Of a stretch of 64,000 nt of DNA, positions 33,471-45,900 are shown in pieces. Location of the stretch: positions 25,059,053 to 25,123,052 of the forward strand of contig JAQFVV010012394.1 of assembly GCA_028023455.1 (NCBI GenBank), in the 5' to 3' direction. Source of the DNA: Epiperipatus broadwayi. Taxonomy: Eukaryota; Onychophora; Udeonychophora; Euonychophora; Peripatidae. A program made the translations under genes and the position numbers. Below the pieces are notes generated by a model. That model was given only the letters and a program-made list of their open reading frames with translations. It ran no database searches and had not been told where the DNA came from. Within the stretch, counting starts at the first letter, position 1; each line of letters begins with the position of its first letter.

Positions 33471-35639
33471 ATTAGTTTATTATATTTGTAAAAGAAAAGT
33501 TATTCAAAAAAAGAATATCACCCAGAGTATATTTAATTGCAATAAAAATCAAACATTTCATTATTTACTTTGTTTAAAGAATAAAAATAGAAAATACAGT
33601 AAATTTTTTTCCCTTCTTATTTTTACAGTGAATGAAACATATATGAAAATGTTTCCCCTCAAATTATTAACTATTGTAATGGTAACCACCCTTTTTACAA
33701 ATGGTAATGAATCTAGTTAACTATAAAATACACTATTCAGCAAATTAAATTTTGTCTAGGGGAATTTAAGATAACTAAAGGACATCAGTGTATATGGTGG
33801 AGTGACTACATCCAAATTATTTTTAATTGACAAGTTGGTGCTAGTCGCAAGCAACAATTAAATTGAACCCACATAAAAACAAGTTTCCATGTAGATTCAA
33901 TTATATTTCCCGATTGTTACCCTTCTCCACTTAATAATTTATTACATTAACAAAATAAATAATCAGCTTGGTTCAGATGAGAAATGACAAACAAAATTAT
34001 TAACAATAACTTTAATTAAAGAATAATATTATATGGATAATAGAAAAATGTATTTACATATTTACAATTAAGAAAATTAAATGGCAATCATGTGCGAGAG
34101 GGAAAAAAATCTATGTAACTTACAATAACTCTTAAAGGATGGCTATAGAAAGTTCAGTTAATTTACTTTAACACCTTTGTGAGTTTTGTATCTGTAAATG
34201 TGGGAACATGACCATTAATCATTAAATTTTAATGTCTGCTGGCAATATAATATTATAGCTTCTTTTGGTTCATTCTGTGGTAATTTTCCTAGGAGATTTT
34301 CCATTGCAATTTTCTTTTGAGCATTTAAAATAGGTAGACTCACACGTTAACTTATAGAAGTGCATTTCTATGAGATAATAATTTTAGATGACTAGCTTTC
34401 CTTTTTTTAGCAAGTAAATGTCAAATATTTCTTCAGCATTCAATAGTGATGAATAGATCAGCAGAATCAAGGTTAAATTTTAAAACATTTCTTTGTCTAC
34501 AGCTCCATACTCAGCTACAATCCTGGAAAGAGCACCCTGAGTTTTCTATTCCATAAAATGCATTATATTAATTTAAAAATCCTTACAAAATTTTTCACTT
34601 CTATATAGTAAAAGACACAACAATCAAGTGTTACAATTCTTCTCACCATCTCTTCGAAAGCAGACTATTAAAGCTGTTGGTTCCCATAGCAACATTGTTG
34701 TTGTAAAAAAATATTCTTTATTTTAAAATAATAAAAAATAACATATTTTATTTTTACATTTAATTTTTTTAACATTTTAAAACCACTTTAAAATTTATTC
34801 TATATCCATATCTTTTAACATTTTGTTATACCTAATAAAAGAAAAATATTAGCATAAAAGCAATGTCTGTAAATTCGGACATGAGGGTTACACTATATAT
34901 ATATATTGAAATTTTTTTTATATTTTAATTTATGTATGCACAATATACATTAAAAAAAGAACATCTGTTATATATATGTTGAAAAGTTACGTAGATCTGC
35001 AGTTCAATAAACATTAGAAATTCCAATCAAAATTTATCAACAAAATGCGAGCTATTATATGCTATGTACAATGTATGCAAGGAGGTGGGGAGATTGGAAT
35101 AAAATACAGCATATATCACAGCTCCACTTCATAAAGTATCTACATTTTTAGTTTCTATATGTATAACTAAATTTCAATGCTAAAAGTTTTACATTTAATG
35201 TAACTTGATAATTTTATGGAAATACTCAAAAGTATAACAATTTATGAAAAACATCTATATATAGGAACTATTATTGTATTTAATTTATTGTATGAAAATA
35301 TTTGTACACCTTATTGATATAAATATTTTTATTTTAAGTAATAAACTTTACTAAAACAAAACATATTTACATAATTATATTTCTAGTTCAAACAAAAAAC
35401 AGAAGAAAAAAAAAGTAGCAATATTATCCTTCACTTGTCCATTATACACATTGCATCATGTTCATTTAACTTTCCTGTCACCTATTAATTGTCACTGTTT
35501 ACGATTTAGAACCTTTTTCTTTAACAACATTACAATTCTTTATTATATGTTTTACTCCCAGATTTCACATTTGGAGAGAGCAATTCCTCCCCATACATGT
35601 TGGAAGGTTTTTTGGGGCCAATATTTTAGGCTTAAGTTA
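33471..35639. other. Intergenic AT-rich stretch
   Basis: Between the RIT 3' end and the LINE at 35.7 kb. No coding block or clear element end was recognised. Confidence 0.35.
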
Positions 35640-35690
35640 AAGTAGTTTTCCCAATCTTAATCCATTTTTTTTAACCAATTGAATTTCTTA

Positions 35691-38650
35691 TCAAATAAAA
35701 GTGAACATCTTATTGCCCACAATGACTTCAACATATGGATCATTACATTCACATTGTGTGTGTTGAAGTTTATAACATATTTTTTCATATTTGAGATTTA
35801 TTATAGGCCTGTGAAAGACCTTCATTCTAATTTCTCTAAAGGCGTAGCAATCTTCAAACAAGTGCATAAAAGTTTCATTGCCCCTGTTACACATAATACA
35901 GGTTTCATTCAAATTCAATCCCAGTCTTTTATTAATATAGGTAGTTGTAGATAGAATCCCATTGATTAACTTAAAAATAAATCTCATTGATGTCTGAGGT
36001 GTATATATTGAGTGAAATTTTTTAAAAACATTTTTCATTGAACAGCTCAACTAATTATTTTCATTTTGGTAATTTGCTTTTTTAAATCTTTATATCTAAT
36101 ACCATCTAGGGTGGTTACATCAAGTTCATCTTGCAAGTCTTTATATGCCATCAACATATCAGTAAGATACCTTTTTTCAGCTCCCAATCCGTTAATAATA
36201 TGTCACCATTTGGGAGATTAAATGACTGATCTTTGGCTACATTCATATAAACTTTAGCAGTAATAAATCGAACATAAGCTTTTGGGTCAATTAAATTGAA
36301 ACCACCCTTATTTATTGGAAGCTATAAAAGTGAGGTAGAGAGAAGATAAGTTTTCTTTCCCCATATGATTTTTTTTTGCCATCTGTATAATCTTTAGGTT
36401 TGATTTATTATATAATTTTAACCATGGGCCATAATATCCTAGCACTCCCATTGCATTAAATATTTTGGTTTTAGTTATTTCAAAGTTTAAAAGGCATAAA
36501 ACCATTAATTCTTTCCTCTATTTTCCTTGTGACTAATTGGTTTAATAGTCCATTCATCTTAGTTTTTGATAAATATAATGGCAAGCCAAGGAAGAACTTA
36601 GGCAGGGCTACAAACTCATTGGGAATTCTTTTCCCTGTTGCCAATTGCCAAGCTGCTGATTTATTTACTTGAATTAATGCTTCAGTTGCCTGCTGAAATT
36701 TTCTGATTATATTCATTACAACATCAATATTATAAGTTTTCAAAAATTATTATATCATCTATAAATGCCATGACCTTTACTGAAACTCCAAATTGGGGCA
36801 GGTAAATTCCATTTATTAGTGCCTCTATTTCTTTTATCATGGGATCTACATAAATTGCAAGCAACAGTGCTGCCAAAGATGATCATTGCGGAATTCTTCT
36901 ATCTGGGGCAAAAAAACTGATTTTATTGCATTCAATAAGAATTGATCATCTTCTATAAGCTCCTTAGGGTATTAAATAGACAAGACCAGTTAAGGAGGTC
37001 AAAAGCAGATTGAAAATCAATTTGTAATGCAAAATACTGTGTTAAATTATGTGTCCTGGCATGCTTGATAGTTTCTTGGATTTTTTAATAGCCGCATTTA
37101 CTGCTATCTTGCCTTTTACTGTATGATATCTTGTTACTGACATTTCTAAATAATTTTTTTTGTAATATTCTAGCAATGATTTTAGCACCAATATCCTCAA
37201 TTGTTATATTTCTTAGTTCTTCAAAACGGGACATTTTCATATTTTTTTCTTTTTTAATGCTGAAGATTATTCTGTTAATATATGGCCAGTCGAAAATCTC
37301 TGAGCACATTTGATCACAAAATTTTAATAAAGGGCCAATCAGAAGATAACCAATTTGTTATACACTGATGCTGGGATTTCATCATTTGCTAATACTGTTT
37401 GCAACTTTAATCTCTTTATTTCAACAAAGACCTCCTGATGTGAGATGTAACCATTCATAGTTTGCTTTAATTGCATTGAGAATTGTTCACTTTCAATCCT
37501 TAGTTTGCCCATGATTTCTTTTAATCTCACCATATATTAATCTACCTCATCACCTGATATCATGCAGTCTTCGGCTGTCATCATCAATGGAATACCATTG
37601 GTGTGAGGGATGTACAATTTCGCATAGTTAATTGTTGGCTTCACTATTTTGTTAAGATCTGGGATTTTCTTATTCTTCGTGTATATTTCTTCCTGCATTC
37701 TTTTATATATATCATTGTATTCTAGTTGTAGTTTCTTCACTAAATCATTATTTTCTCTGAGGCCGAATATAGTACTTAGTATTTTATTGATTTCAATAAT
37801 TCTATTTTTTACTTGATTTTCTGTTAACATATTTGTTATTACAGCATAGGCTTGAGATAATTTTTTTTATTTTATTCCATGCAATACATGGAGGTAGCTT
37901 TGATTGTCTTTATAGTAGTTTGATACTATCAAAATGTTAGACATTTGATCAACTGTAAAGTTTATCTGGCTCATGTTTTTTTTAATAGTCAAGACATAGA
38001 CTTTATCTTTTATTACATCATAATTTTTTATCTCCAGTATTCTTAGGTGATCAGAAAAGCCTACTAGAGAAGTTTCAATGAATGAGTCTTTCATTTTACT
38101 ATTTGAAAGAACAAATCTATTAGCAACGTATACTGCTGTTAAAAAATGTGTAGGCATCCTTACCATATTTCATTTTCAACGGATATATGGCAAGAGCTTC
38201 TAGTTTGTTTTCCAGGCTTTTAGGAATATTCCGGTAGGAGCAATTGAATTCACCTCTGACCACAATGCCTGGCTTCTGCATTAACTTATTTTGTATACCA
38301 TGAATTAACTTAGGGATATCATTACCTTTACTAATCAAGTATACCGCAATTAGGTAATGAAGCCTATCACAAAAGGTAAAGGAAATCACTATAAAATTCA
38401 TAATTATTTTATGTTTCTTATACTTGATCTAATATTTATTAGTAATTTTGTATTCATTCTTGTACAGAAACACATTTACCTTTGCAAGTCTTTCAGTAAT
38501 CCAAATTGGTGTGTTGCTACTAATCTTTGTTTCTGTTAAGATTATAATGTCATATTTTTGGGAAGCAATCACCTGCACTCGTTCCTCTAACATTCATAGA
38601 TATTATATTTAGTGATTTCTTCATATCTTGGTAATTTAATAATCATTTTA
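35691..38650 (-). pseudogene. LINE ORF2 remnant: endonuclease, RT, zinc finger
   Basis: Endonuclease pieces: TETKISSNTPIWITERLAKV (near 38530), PGIVVRGEFNC (38401-38120) and SLVGFSDHLRILEIKNYD (about 38070). RT pieces: a linker at 37830-37537, ITIEDIGAKIIARILQKKLF (37309-37085), and VMAFIDDIIIF at about 36775-36745 with the Asp pair intact. C-terminal: TSMRFIFKLINGILSTTTYI then CIMCNRGNETFMHLFEDC (36050-35691), a CCHC finger. Many frameshifts. Confidence 0.65.
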
Positions 38651-38689
38651 TTAGCATATTACACCCCACATCCTCTTTTCCCTTAGTTT

Positions 38690-40359
38690 TTAATTCATCT
38701 CTTTCTTATCATAGGAGTCATTGTTTAATGCCGCCAAATTAATATTCAACATTATTTGGTTATCACCATTATTATCTATTGTAACTTTATTAATCTTTTG
38801 ATGTGTATTTCTTTTGAGTGTTTTAATACTATTGTCATTACCATTTACTTGCTTGCTGCTAAGTTCTGCTGTTTTCGCACTATCTTCATTACCATTTACT
38901 TGTTGGTTGATAAGTTTTACCGATTGTGTTATCATAACCATGTCTTTGTTTTCATTTTCCATTTGTGAGTCAGTGTTATTCTCATCATATGAATCTAATA
39001 TCTGTGACATCTCCAACCTGCAATAGTTCATTTTAGCCCAGTAACAATTCAACTTCATCTAATATGTCCATATTTTTTAAGTTATCAATTTCTTCTTCAA
39101 ACAATAAATGCTAGTTTCCTGTGTTACTAACTATATATATTAGCCCATGTCTTAAGTGATGATGATACGTTACATAGGTGATTTAATCGATCAAATTTAG
39201 TACACTTTATGCAGTTAGCAGTGTCACAGCCTGCTGCAATATGCCCCATCTCGATTACATTTAAAAACACAATCTACCCTTTATTATTATGGAAATGGGC
39301 ATTTGATCTTTTGTTATCTTATGTGGATTATCTTATGTGGAATCTGTTCTTTCGTTACCCCTCGAGTTTGACAGAATTTGGAAAGCTGTGCCCGGCATCA
39401 TTTCTCTTTCCATATTATCTCAGCATAATCCCCTAGTTGGATTTTAAAAAATTCAACATTGAAACTTGGAGGTGTATGCAGTATTCTTCCATAGACCAAT
39501 GGACTAGGATCTTTTGTAATGTAATATATTTTTTTATTTTGAATTTGCTTAATTATGTTTTCAGCTTTATCTTTTTGTTCCTTATTGAAATATTCAATCA
39601 AAACGAACCCTCTATCAGGAAAAAAAAGTATATTTGACCGTGTTAATGAGTTCATGAAAATATAGAGCCTTTAAATATTCATCGATATCTGGTTCATCAA
39701 GTATATGTTCTCCTGTTATTATATTAGTTTGAATCACTAAGCTAAAAATTGATGTATTTGGTGACATACACTTTACACATATCTTTTTCCAAGATTTTGT
39801 GGGAAGTTTCTTGCTACTTATATTATCAGCATAGTTATCATTACCGTCAATAAATTTTTTATTCACAGAGACTTTTTGATTATCTAATACATCTCATTTT
39901 TTAATTAATTTTGATCTTAATCCAGCTTGTTTTACTGCATCAGATTGTAAACTCAAAACTTCACTTGAGTCAAAATTATCGCTATCCATTTTCCTTTTTT
40001 TTTTTATTATTTAGTATTACGCACTCTGGATTTTCTAGTCCAACTTTACTACTTAGACTTCTCTCTGTTTTTTTGCTAATAATTGCTTTTTCTGTAAGTA
40101 CTATATTGTTTTCTAGATTTGTATGTTGTTTTAAATTTATACTATCACTATTATTATCATTTTCTTCTCTACATTTATTTAAATCAATATCACTATTAGT
40201 TTTCCTTAATTTACTTTATTTTCTCAGAAACTTAAACGCCATTTTCTCATTATGATTTTTATTTCCCTCCAGATTATTAGTATCTAAGACTTTAAATTTA
40301 TCTTTAACTTCACAAATATTTACTTTGGTATTCTCGTTCTTTTTATTCTTTCTCCCCAT
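38690..40359 (-). pseudogene. LINE ORF1 remnant, nucleic-acid-binding
   Basis: Starts MGRKNKKNENTKVNICEVKD. Later segments include LPTKSWKKICVKCMSPNTSI and FFPDRGFVLIEYFNKEQKDK (RRM-like). Then comes a zinc-knuckle block (GHIAAGCDTANCIKCTKFDR, near 39250-39180) followed by SSSLKTWANI. The last open part, 39058-38690, is Asn/Lys-rich. ORF1 proteins bind LINE RNA. At least four frame changes are present. Confidence 0.6.
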
Positions 40360-40360
40360 T

Positions 40361-41398
40361 TTAATTTTTTATTTTAAACAATCATCCTTGTATATCAAGC
40401 AGGAAAGATACTTGCATTACCAGCCATTACACGAAACGGAAGTGATCTGATTATTGATATAAATATATGTAATATAAAGGCTTCACAAAAAAGTTCATTT
40501 AAAGATGCTTCATAAAATTTTAAAAATGCAATAACATTATCATAAGACCAATCAATATGTTCTTCAACTTGCAGGGTCTGATATTGTACAGACCACTATT
40601 GCAAAAATTACATTTTTATGTGAAATGAATAAACAATACAAGACCTCCTAAAAAACTGCTAATTTGAGCCTGGTTTTTTTCAGGAAAACCTGAAACTGTT
40701 TACATTATAAAGATTAGCACAAGTATATTTTAAAAAAATGCAATATTGAATTTTTCTTTGGAAAGATATATTGAAGTATTTCAAAAAGAAAAGTTTGCTA
40801 TAAAAGTAATAAAAAGGCAGTATCGCAAAATACCAAATAAACAGAATGGACTGTGTTTTACATGTGAATGTATTTCTGGTTCACAGATTGATTTGTATAG
40901 TCATTGCAAGACTTATTTCTAGTATAATTTTTACTTTTTGTCTTTTTTTTTGGTTATGGGGTTGGAATAGCTGCATTTGATTACAAATAGTTTCTGCTAC
41001 TGCTGACTTCCAAGATCAAAAGCATGCCTGCCTCTGATATTCTCTTATAACTGTTATATTTTGGAAAAATATGGCTTTAGTAACCATAATTTGTATATGT
41101 TAAAAAGCTAGGATTTGTGATTCCAGAAAAAATAAAAACTTAAATATAGAATGATATTGCAAGTTAAAAGCAATGAAAAAAGATTGCCAATAGAAAAAAG
41201 AAATGTGAATAATAATGCCAGAAAATCTTAATGGATTTAAATTTAGAAAAGGCTTGTATTATTTAATTAGAGCATTAAGCTATTGTAAAGCAATTTAACC
41301 AAAGAATATTGAGGAAGGGTCATTTTAATCAATATTTGAAAGACTAATTATAAGTGAAAGGAATGTACACTGACGCAATTAAAAGCTTGATGATAATT
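40361..41398. other. Intergenic AT-rich stretch
   Basis: Nothing recognised. Confidence 0.3.
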
Positions 41399-42089
41399 TG
41401 TGAAGACTCATTACTGAGGGGGGATATTTAATGTAAATAATTAATATAGTACTGGATATTAAACTACGAAATGGTATAAATAGTGTGTGGTTAAAAGAGC
41501 AGCTTTTTCTTACCCTTCGTGCAATGATGCCGTTGCATCTTGGGATGTCAGGAAGTAAGGATCGAAAGAAAAAGCTATTGGCAAAGTTGTAGCAACTTTT
41601 CTGCTAGGAGGGATGTCATCCCAGAGACCAAGCCTCTGTAGGTGCAAACAGCTGGATAGGGAACTTAAACAGACTGCACCGTCTTATTTTTATTTGTGTA
41701 TGCCTGATAAGGCTCATGAGAACTGCAAACGGACTGTGAATATAAACAATTTTTTAGTTATTTACTAATGTCTGAGAATAGTGAAGACAGAGGTTAATGT
41801 TTAACCATGGAGAGTATTAGCATTTAGTGGTAAATAGTCCTCCAATTCAAGGTCTGATATCACATTAGCAAATGCAGAACTTAGGGAAGATATATGTACA
41901 GGAATAACTGCCGGGTAATCAGTTGTTAGTAGTCATCGGAATTACTGAAGGCGCAATTGTATATAATGTGTTATGTATATAAATGTAAACAAATATATTT
42001 TCATCTTTATTTTGATGTTATTCTTTAAAACTTATAGTCTATAATTTTTATTATTTTGTTAGCATTCAGCTTCGTGTTGAATACACAAC
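41399..42089 (+). mobile_element. Possible Ty3/gypsy-type LTR with polypurine tract
   Basis: actgaggggggatatttaa (about 41412-41430) is a gypsy-style polypurine tract just before tgtaaataat. A promoter-like tataaatag lies at 41475-41483, followed by a GC-richer block and a 3' end near gaatacacaaca (42078-42089). The tract implies a 3' LTR of a 5'-truncated element rather than a solo LTR. No coding remnant or target duplication was confirmed. Confidence 0.4.
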
Positions 42090-42356
42090 AATAACAAACC
42101 TACATCTATTTTATTCATTAGTGATTAGATCCACTCTTCGATAGATGTTAGCGATGTATAGGTAAGTTTGTCTAGCAGCCAAGATTATAATTATTTCATA
42201 AATTTTATGTTAAGATTACTTTATTTTGCCTTTTGTAATGTTTCTGGTGTCTTACCAGACTTAAGAATGTGGAGTCCAAAGATTTGATTCTGATGCTGCC
42301 ATTTCTGACACTTGGAACTTCTTATGATGTACTGCCATCATTCAAATATTTTGGTC

Positions 42357-42480
42357 ATGTGTGGCTTAATGCATTGGTAGAATACAAGACCGGAGTATAA
42401 AGATCTAGGATCAATTCTAGTTTTGGCACTCAAACTTCTTGTGAACTCTTGAGCAATAAAGTCATTCAATTCAATTATTT
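42357..42480 (+). repeat. tRNA-derived SINE, copy 3
   Basis: Best preserved head: A-box-like tggcttaatgcattgg (about 42362) and B-box-like ggatcaattctag (about 42408). The body is aaacttcttgtgaactcttg and the tail gagcaataaagtcatt, shared with the copies at 1.77-2.03 kb. The tail ends in an ATT-rich tract. Confidence 0.65.
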
Positions 42481-43657
42481 TTTTAATACTTCAGGCTATG
42501 CAATATAGCCATATGATTCTAAAAATTAGTAGGTTTTCCTTGTCCAAAGTCTATAGAAAATCTATCCTAGTAACGTAAATGTAGTTTTTGTTTCTGCTAG
42601 AATTAATGTGTGTTTTAAAGATACCAAATGCTGGCTTCCAAATGTTATTAGAATTAATTATGCTTATTATCTAAAATAACCATTGTAAGCTTGTTACCAT
42701 TTAGGCTTTTTTTATTATTATTTATAAGCCCATTTCCAAATTATCTCCTTATGGAATTTCATTAGCATTGCATATATTCTAGTCCATTTTTTTTTTGTCT
42801 AAACCCAATCCAACAAGTTGATATTCCAGCTAGTCTACTCTTGCAGTTGATTTGAGGTTACTTAATGGTGTGCTGAATATATTAATTTATATTCCCAATC
42901 TTACATTTGTCCATTTATACACAACTTACTATAATTAAGAAAAATATTTGCAAATATAATTTCCAATATGTTATTGCGAATTCACTCAGACAACCACTTC
43001 AAGTTGTGATTTAAATCTTGGACTGCCATTGGGTGAAGGTCCATCAAGCTTCATTTTAAATTTCAACATTATTAAAAAATTTTAAAATCATACTCCTACA
43101 ATTTGATAATTTAGGCTAACACTTTTGCTAACCTGATATTCTTGCTAATTACTCACCTTGTGACATTTTGCATTTTCCTAGATTTTTCCCTTTTTTTATT
43201 GACTGCTGCCATTTATTATAGATTTTAAAATATTATATTCAAAGCAATGCTACTCACTCTGATATTGTTAAATTTAACTTTTTTTAATGTATTAACATGT
43301 TAATGTTATTTTTGAAGCTACATCACACATATCAAATACCATGAGACTTTCTCAGCGTGCTTACTATAATTATATTTAATGTTGTGCCATACACTTCTAC
43401 ATTCCTTAAATATTTTTTTTTTTACAATATTAACAAATTAATGTTGTTTCCAAAGCTATGTCAAACATATCAAATAAAGTAGCCCAATTTGTCCACTTAC
43501 TTACTTACTAACATTATATTCAAAGTGGTGCAATTTATTTCTATATTCTTAAAATTTAACTTTTTTATTATATTAACATGTTAATATTACTTTTGAAACT
43601 ATGTCGAATTTATTGAGTAAAGTATCATGAGATTCCACTTACTAACAATATCTGCTT
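42481..43657. other. Intergenic AT-rich stretch
   Basis: A diffuse internal repeat is visible: ttaacatgttaatgttattt near 43295, and related versions near 43435 and 43570, each followed by a gctatgtc-like segment and catatcaaa. This is about a 140 bp period, three degraded copies. Confidence 0.4.
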
Positions 43658-43893
43658 TACTTTAATCAGGCTTTAACCTGTATTCAATGCGCTTTAAAAT
43701 TCGTAATAATCAAGCTTATATTGCCGATAAAGGGACCTTCCAAACCACGACACAAGATAGCGACTTTTATAAAGATAAGAGCAGCCATCTTATTTTTAAC
43801 CTAAATTTCCACTAATATAGACGAATCTGATGCTTAATTATTACGAATTTTAAAGCGCACTGAATACAGATTAAAGCCTGATTAAAGTATTTA
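43658..43893. mobile_element. MITE with about 57 bp terminal inverted repeats
   Basis: The left end tactttaatcaggctttaac ... gtaataatcaagc (43658-43715) is inverted at 43836-43893 (gcttaattattacgaatttt ... gcctgattaaagta). The interior is about 120 bp and non-coding (gggaccttccaaaccacgac ... aaatttccactaatat). Confidence 0.7.
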
Positions 43894-43901
43894 CATAAGT
43901 T

Positions 43902-43977
43902 TTCTGATTATTACAAATTTTAATGCGCATTGAATACAGGTTAACGCCTGATTAAAGTATTTACATATGCTTTCTGT
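43902..43977. repeat. Tandem extra copy of the MITE right end
   Basis: gattattacaaattttaatg ... gcctgattaaagtatttaca repeats the right end of the MITE directly beside it. Its 3' flank (catatgctttctgtgcgctc) matches the flank of the copy at 45.87 kb. Confidence 0.65.
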
Positions 43978-45684
43978 GCGCTCAATAAATTAATTACTAT
44001 TCAATAGAATAGTTTATAAAATTTCCAACATTAAGATCATAACATTAACTTGCTGTAAACTGCAAGATTTCGTGTAAGTTAATTTGTAAAGGAAATAGCG
44101 GACTTAACTGCTTGAGTTTTCAGGCGCCATATTGAATTTTTTAAAAAACTGATCTGAGACACCATTTTCACAATAACTTCAGTTTTAATGTTAGAGCAAA
44201 AAAAATTACATTAATAGAAACTAGAAAAATAATAAGTCTAAGACAAATAGTGATAATCATTTAAAAAATAAGGAAAAAAAATAAATTTCAACATTCGACA
44301 TAATTGTTACTTTATTGTTTGTTCATAATTTCTGATTTATCATTAACTGGTTTAAATTACATCTTCAGTGATAATTTCTTTGTATTCCTCACAAAATTAT
44401 CTTTCAAACCATATATAATACTTCTTACCCGAGATAATCCATAGCTTCAGAATCTCCAAAACAAATTGCATATAAATTCTTCATTTTTATCATGTACCCC
44501 AAAAGTTACCAAATTTCAAAAACAACTATAAGAAAAAGATTCATCCTAATAAAAGATACAAAACAAATCATTTCCAGAAGATAGATATGCATTTGTCATC
44601 ATAGCAATTGGCTTGTTGTCTATTTAAAAGTAGAAATTGTAGGTTATTGTCTGTATCACTGATAAAATGTTTCATCTCTTCATTTTATATTTTTTTGTGT
44701 ACATCAGTGATGTTTATATTCTTTATGCACATTGTCCCATAAAGATATAATTTATTTGCATATAGCTCATTTGCTAGCTATAGACTTAAAAATAATGTGA
44801 TGCAAGATGTGCAAAACTACTGACTCCACAACATAACCATTGTGGCTACTACTACACAAATATCATTTGAAATCTCTTTTATTGGTTTTAAGTGTTTATA
44901 TTTTCACATGGTACTATGCCCAGTAAATTTTGTGAATGCTTTATCAACTGCAACCTTTCTGTATATTTGATTATGTTTTTAAAATTTACATTGCACTGCT
45001 CTACATATGTAAATCATTACTTGTTATACAACCTTTCTGTACATTTACATGAACACACTATGTAAACATAATAAATTGTTAACATCAAAGATACAAAATT
45101 ACTGTACATATGAATCATAATTTATATGCCATATAATAAAAGAGCATAAATGATTTTAATATTATATTATTTATAAATTACACACACCAATTAACGCAAA
45201 TTAATAAATTATACAAATAAATTATATTAATAAATTTAAAATATTATAAAAAATCTACTTACGATATAATATTCTGCGATTATGTTGACATCCCATTATA
45301 GGCCTTGAATACAAATAACCTGCGTATTTTTAATCCATTTTCATTATATAATCAGGCTGTTTACAATTTTCTGCCTTTATCGCTTCATGTAAACTAGAAA
45401 ATTAACCCAAATAGAAAAAAATTAAATCCGACTGTTTAAAAAAAAAAATCATAAAAAATTTCAAATTTCTTCCGATTTCAATCGAAAAGATGGTATTCAA
45501 AAGATATTTTTACGGCGGATCGAATGTCCATATTTCTGTTGCCGTCATGCTTATAGTTTTTACGTAATTTAAAAAAGAAAACAAAATTTCAACTAATCAG
45601 CTATGACGTGCTTTCTGACATGCTGTTCTGAGCCAAATCGTTAAATAGTGGAGAAAAGAATTACTTCATGCTTTCCAAATCAAG
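43978..45684. other. Sequence enclosed by the MITE inverted pair
   Basis: AT-rich, no ORF of note. It could be the interior of a larger non-autonomous element with long terminal repeats, or ordinary DNA between two insertions. Confidence 0.35.
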
Positions 45685-45900
45685 ATGCTTCAGATTCGTC
45701 TAATATAAGTGGAAATTTAAGTTAAAGATAAGACGGCCATTCTTATCTTTATAAAAGTCACTATCTTGTATCGTGATTTGGAAGGTCCCTCTATATGGCA
45801 AAATATGCTTGATTATTACGAATTTTAAAGCGCATTGAATACAAGTTAAAGCCTGATTAAAGTATTTACATATGCTTTCTGTGTGCTCAATAAATTAATT
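45685..45900. repeat. Second copy of the same MITE, left end lost
   Basis: Reverse complement of 43658-43832: gatgcttcagattcgtctaa, then agtgacttttataaagataa read backwards, then gattattacgaattttaaag and gcctgattaaagta. With the first copy it forms a 175 bp inverted pair enclosing about 1.85 kb. The flank catatgctttctgtgtgctc repeats that at 43955-43985. Confidence 0.7.

Larger units (their letters stand above)
35640..40360 (-). mobile_element. Degenerate two-ORF LINE (L1/Tx1-like)
   Basis: About 4.7 kb on the - strand: ORF1 with zinc knuckles (40359-38690), then ORF2 with endonuclease, RT and a C-terminal zinc finger (38650-35691). Two ORFs, CCHC knuckles and the terminal CxxC...HxxxxC finger fit L1/Tx1-type LINEs. 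Every domain is broken by frameshifts, so the copy is much older than the RTE. Confidence 0.7.

Noticed and set aside
41399-42089. Solo LTR
   Set aside because: A polypurine tract directly precedes the putative LTR, which fits a 3' LTR of a truncated element better; no flanking duplication found.
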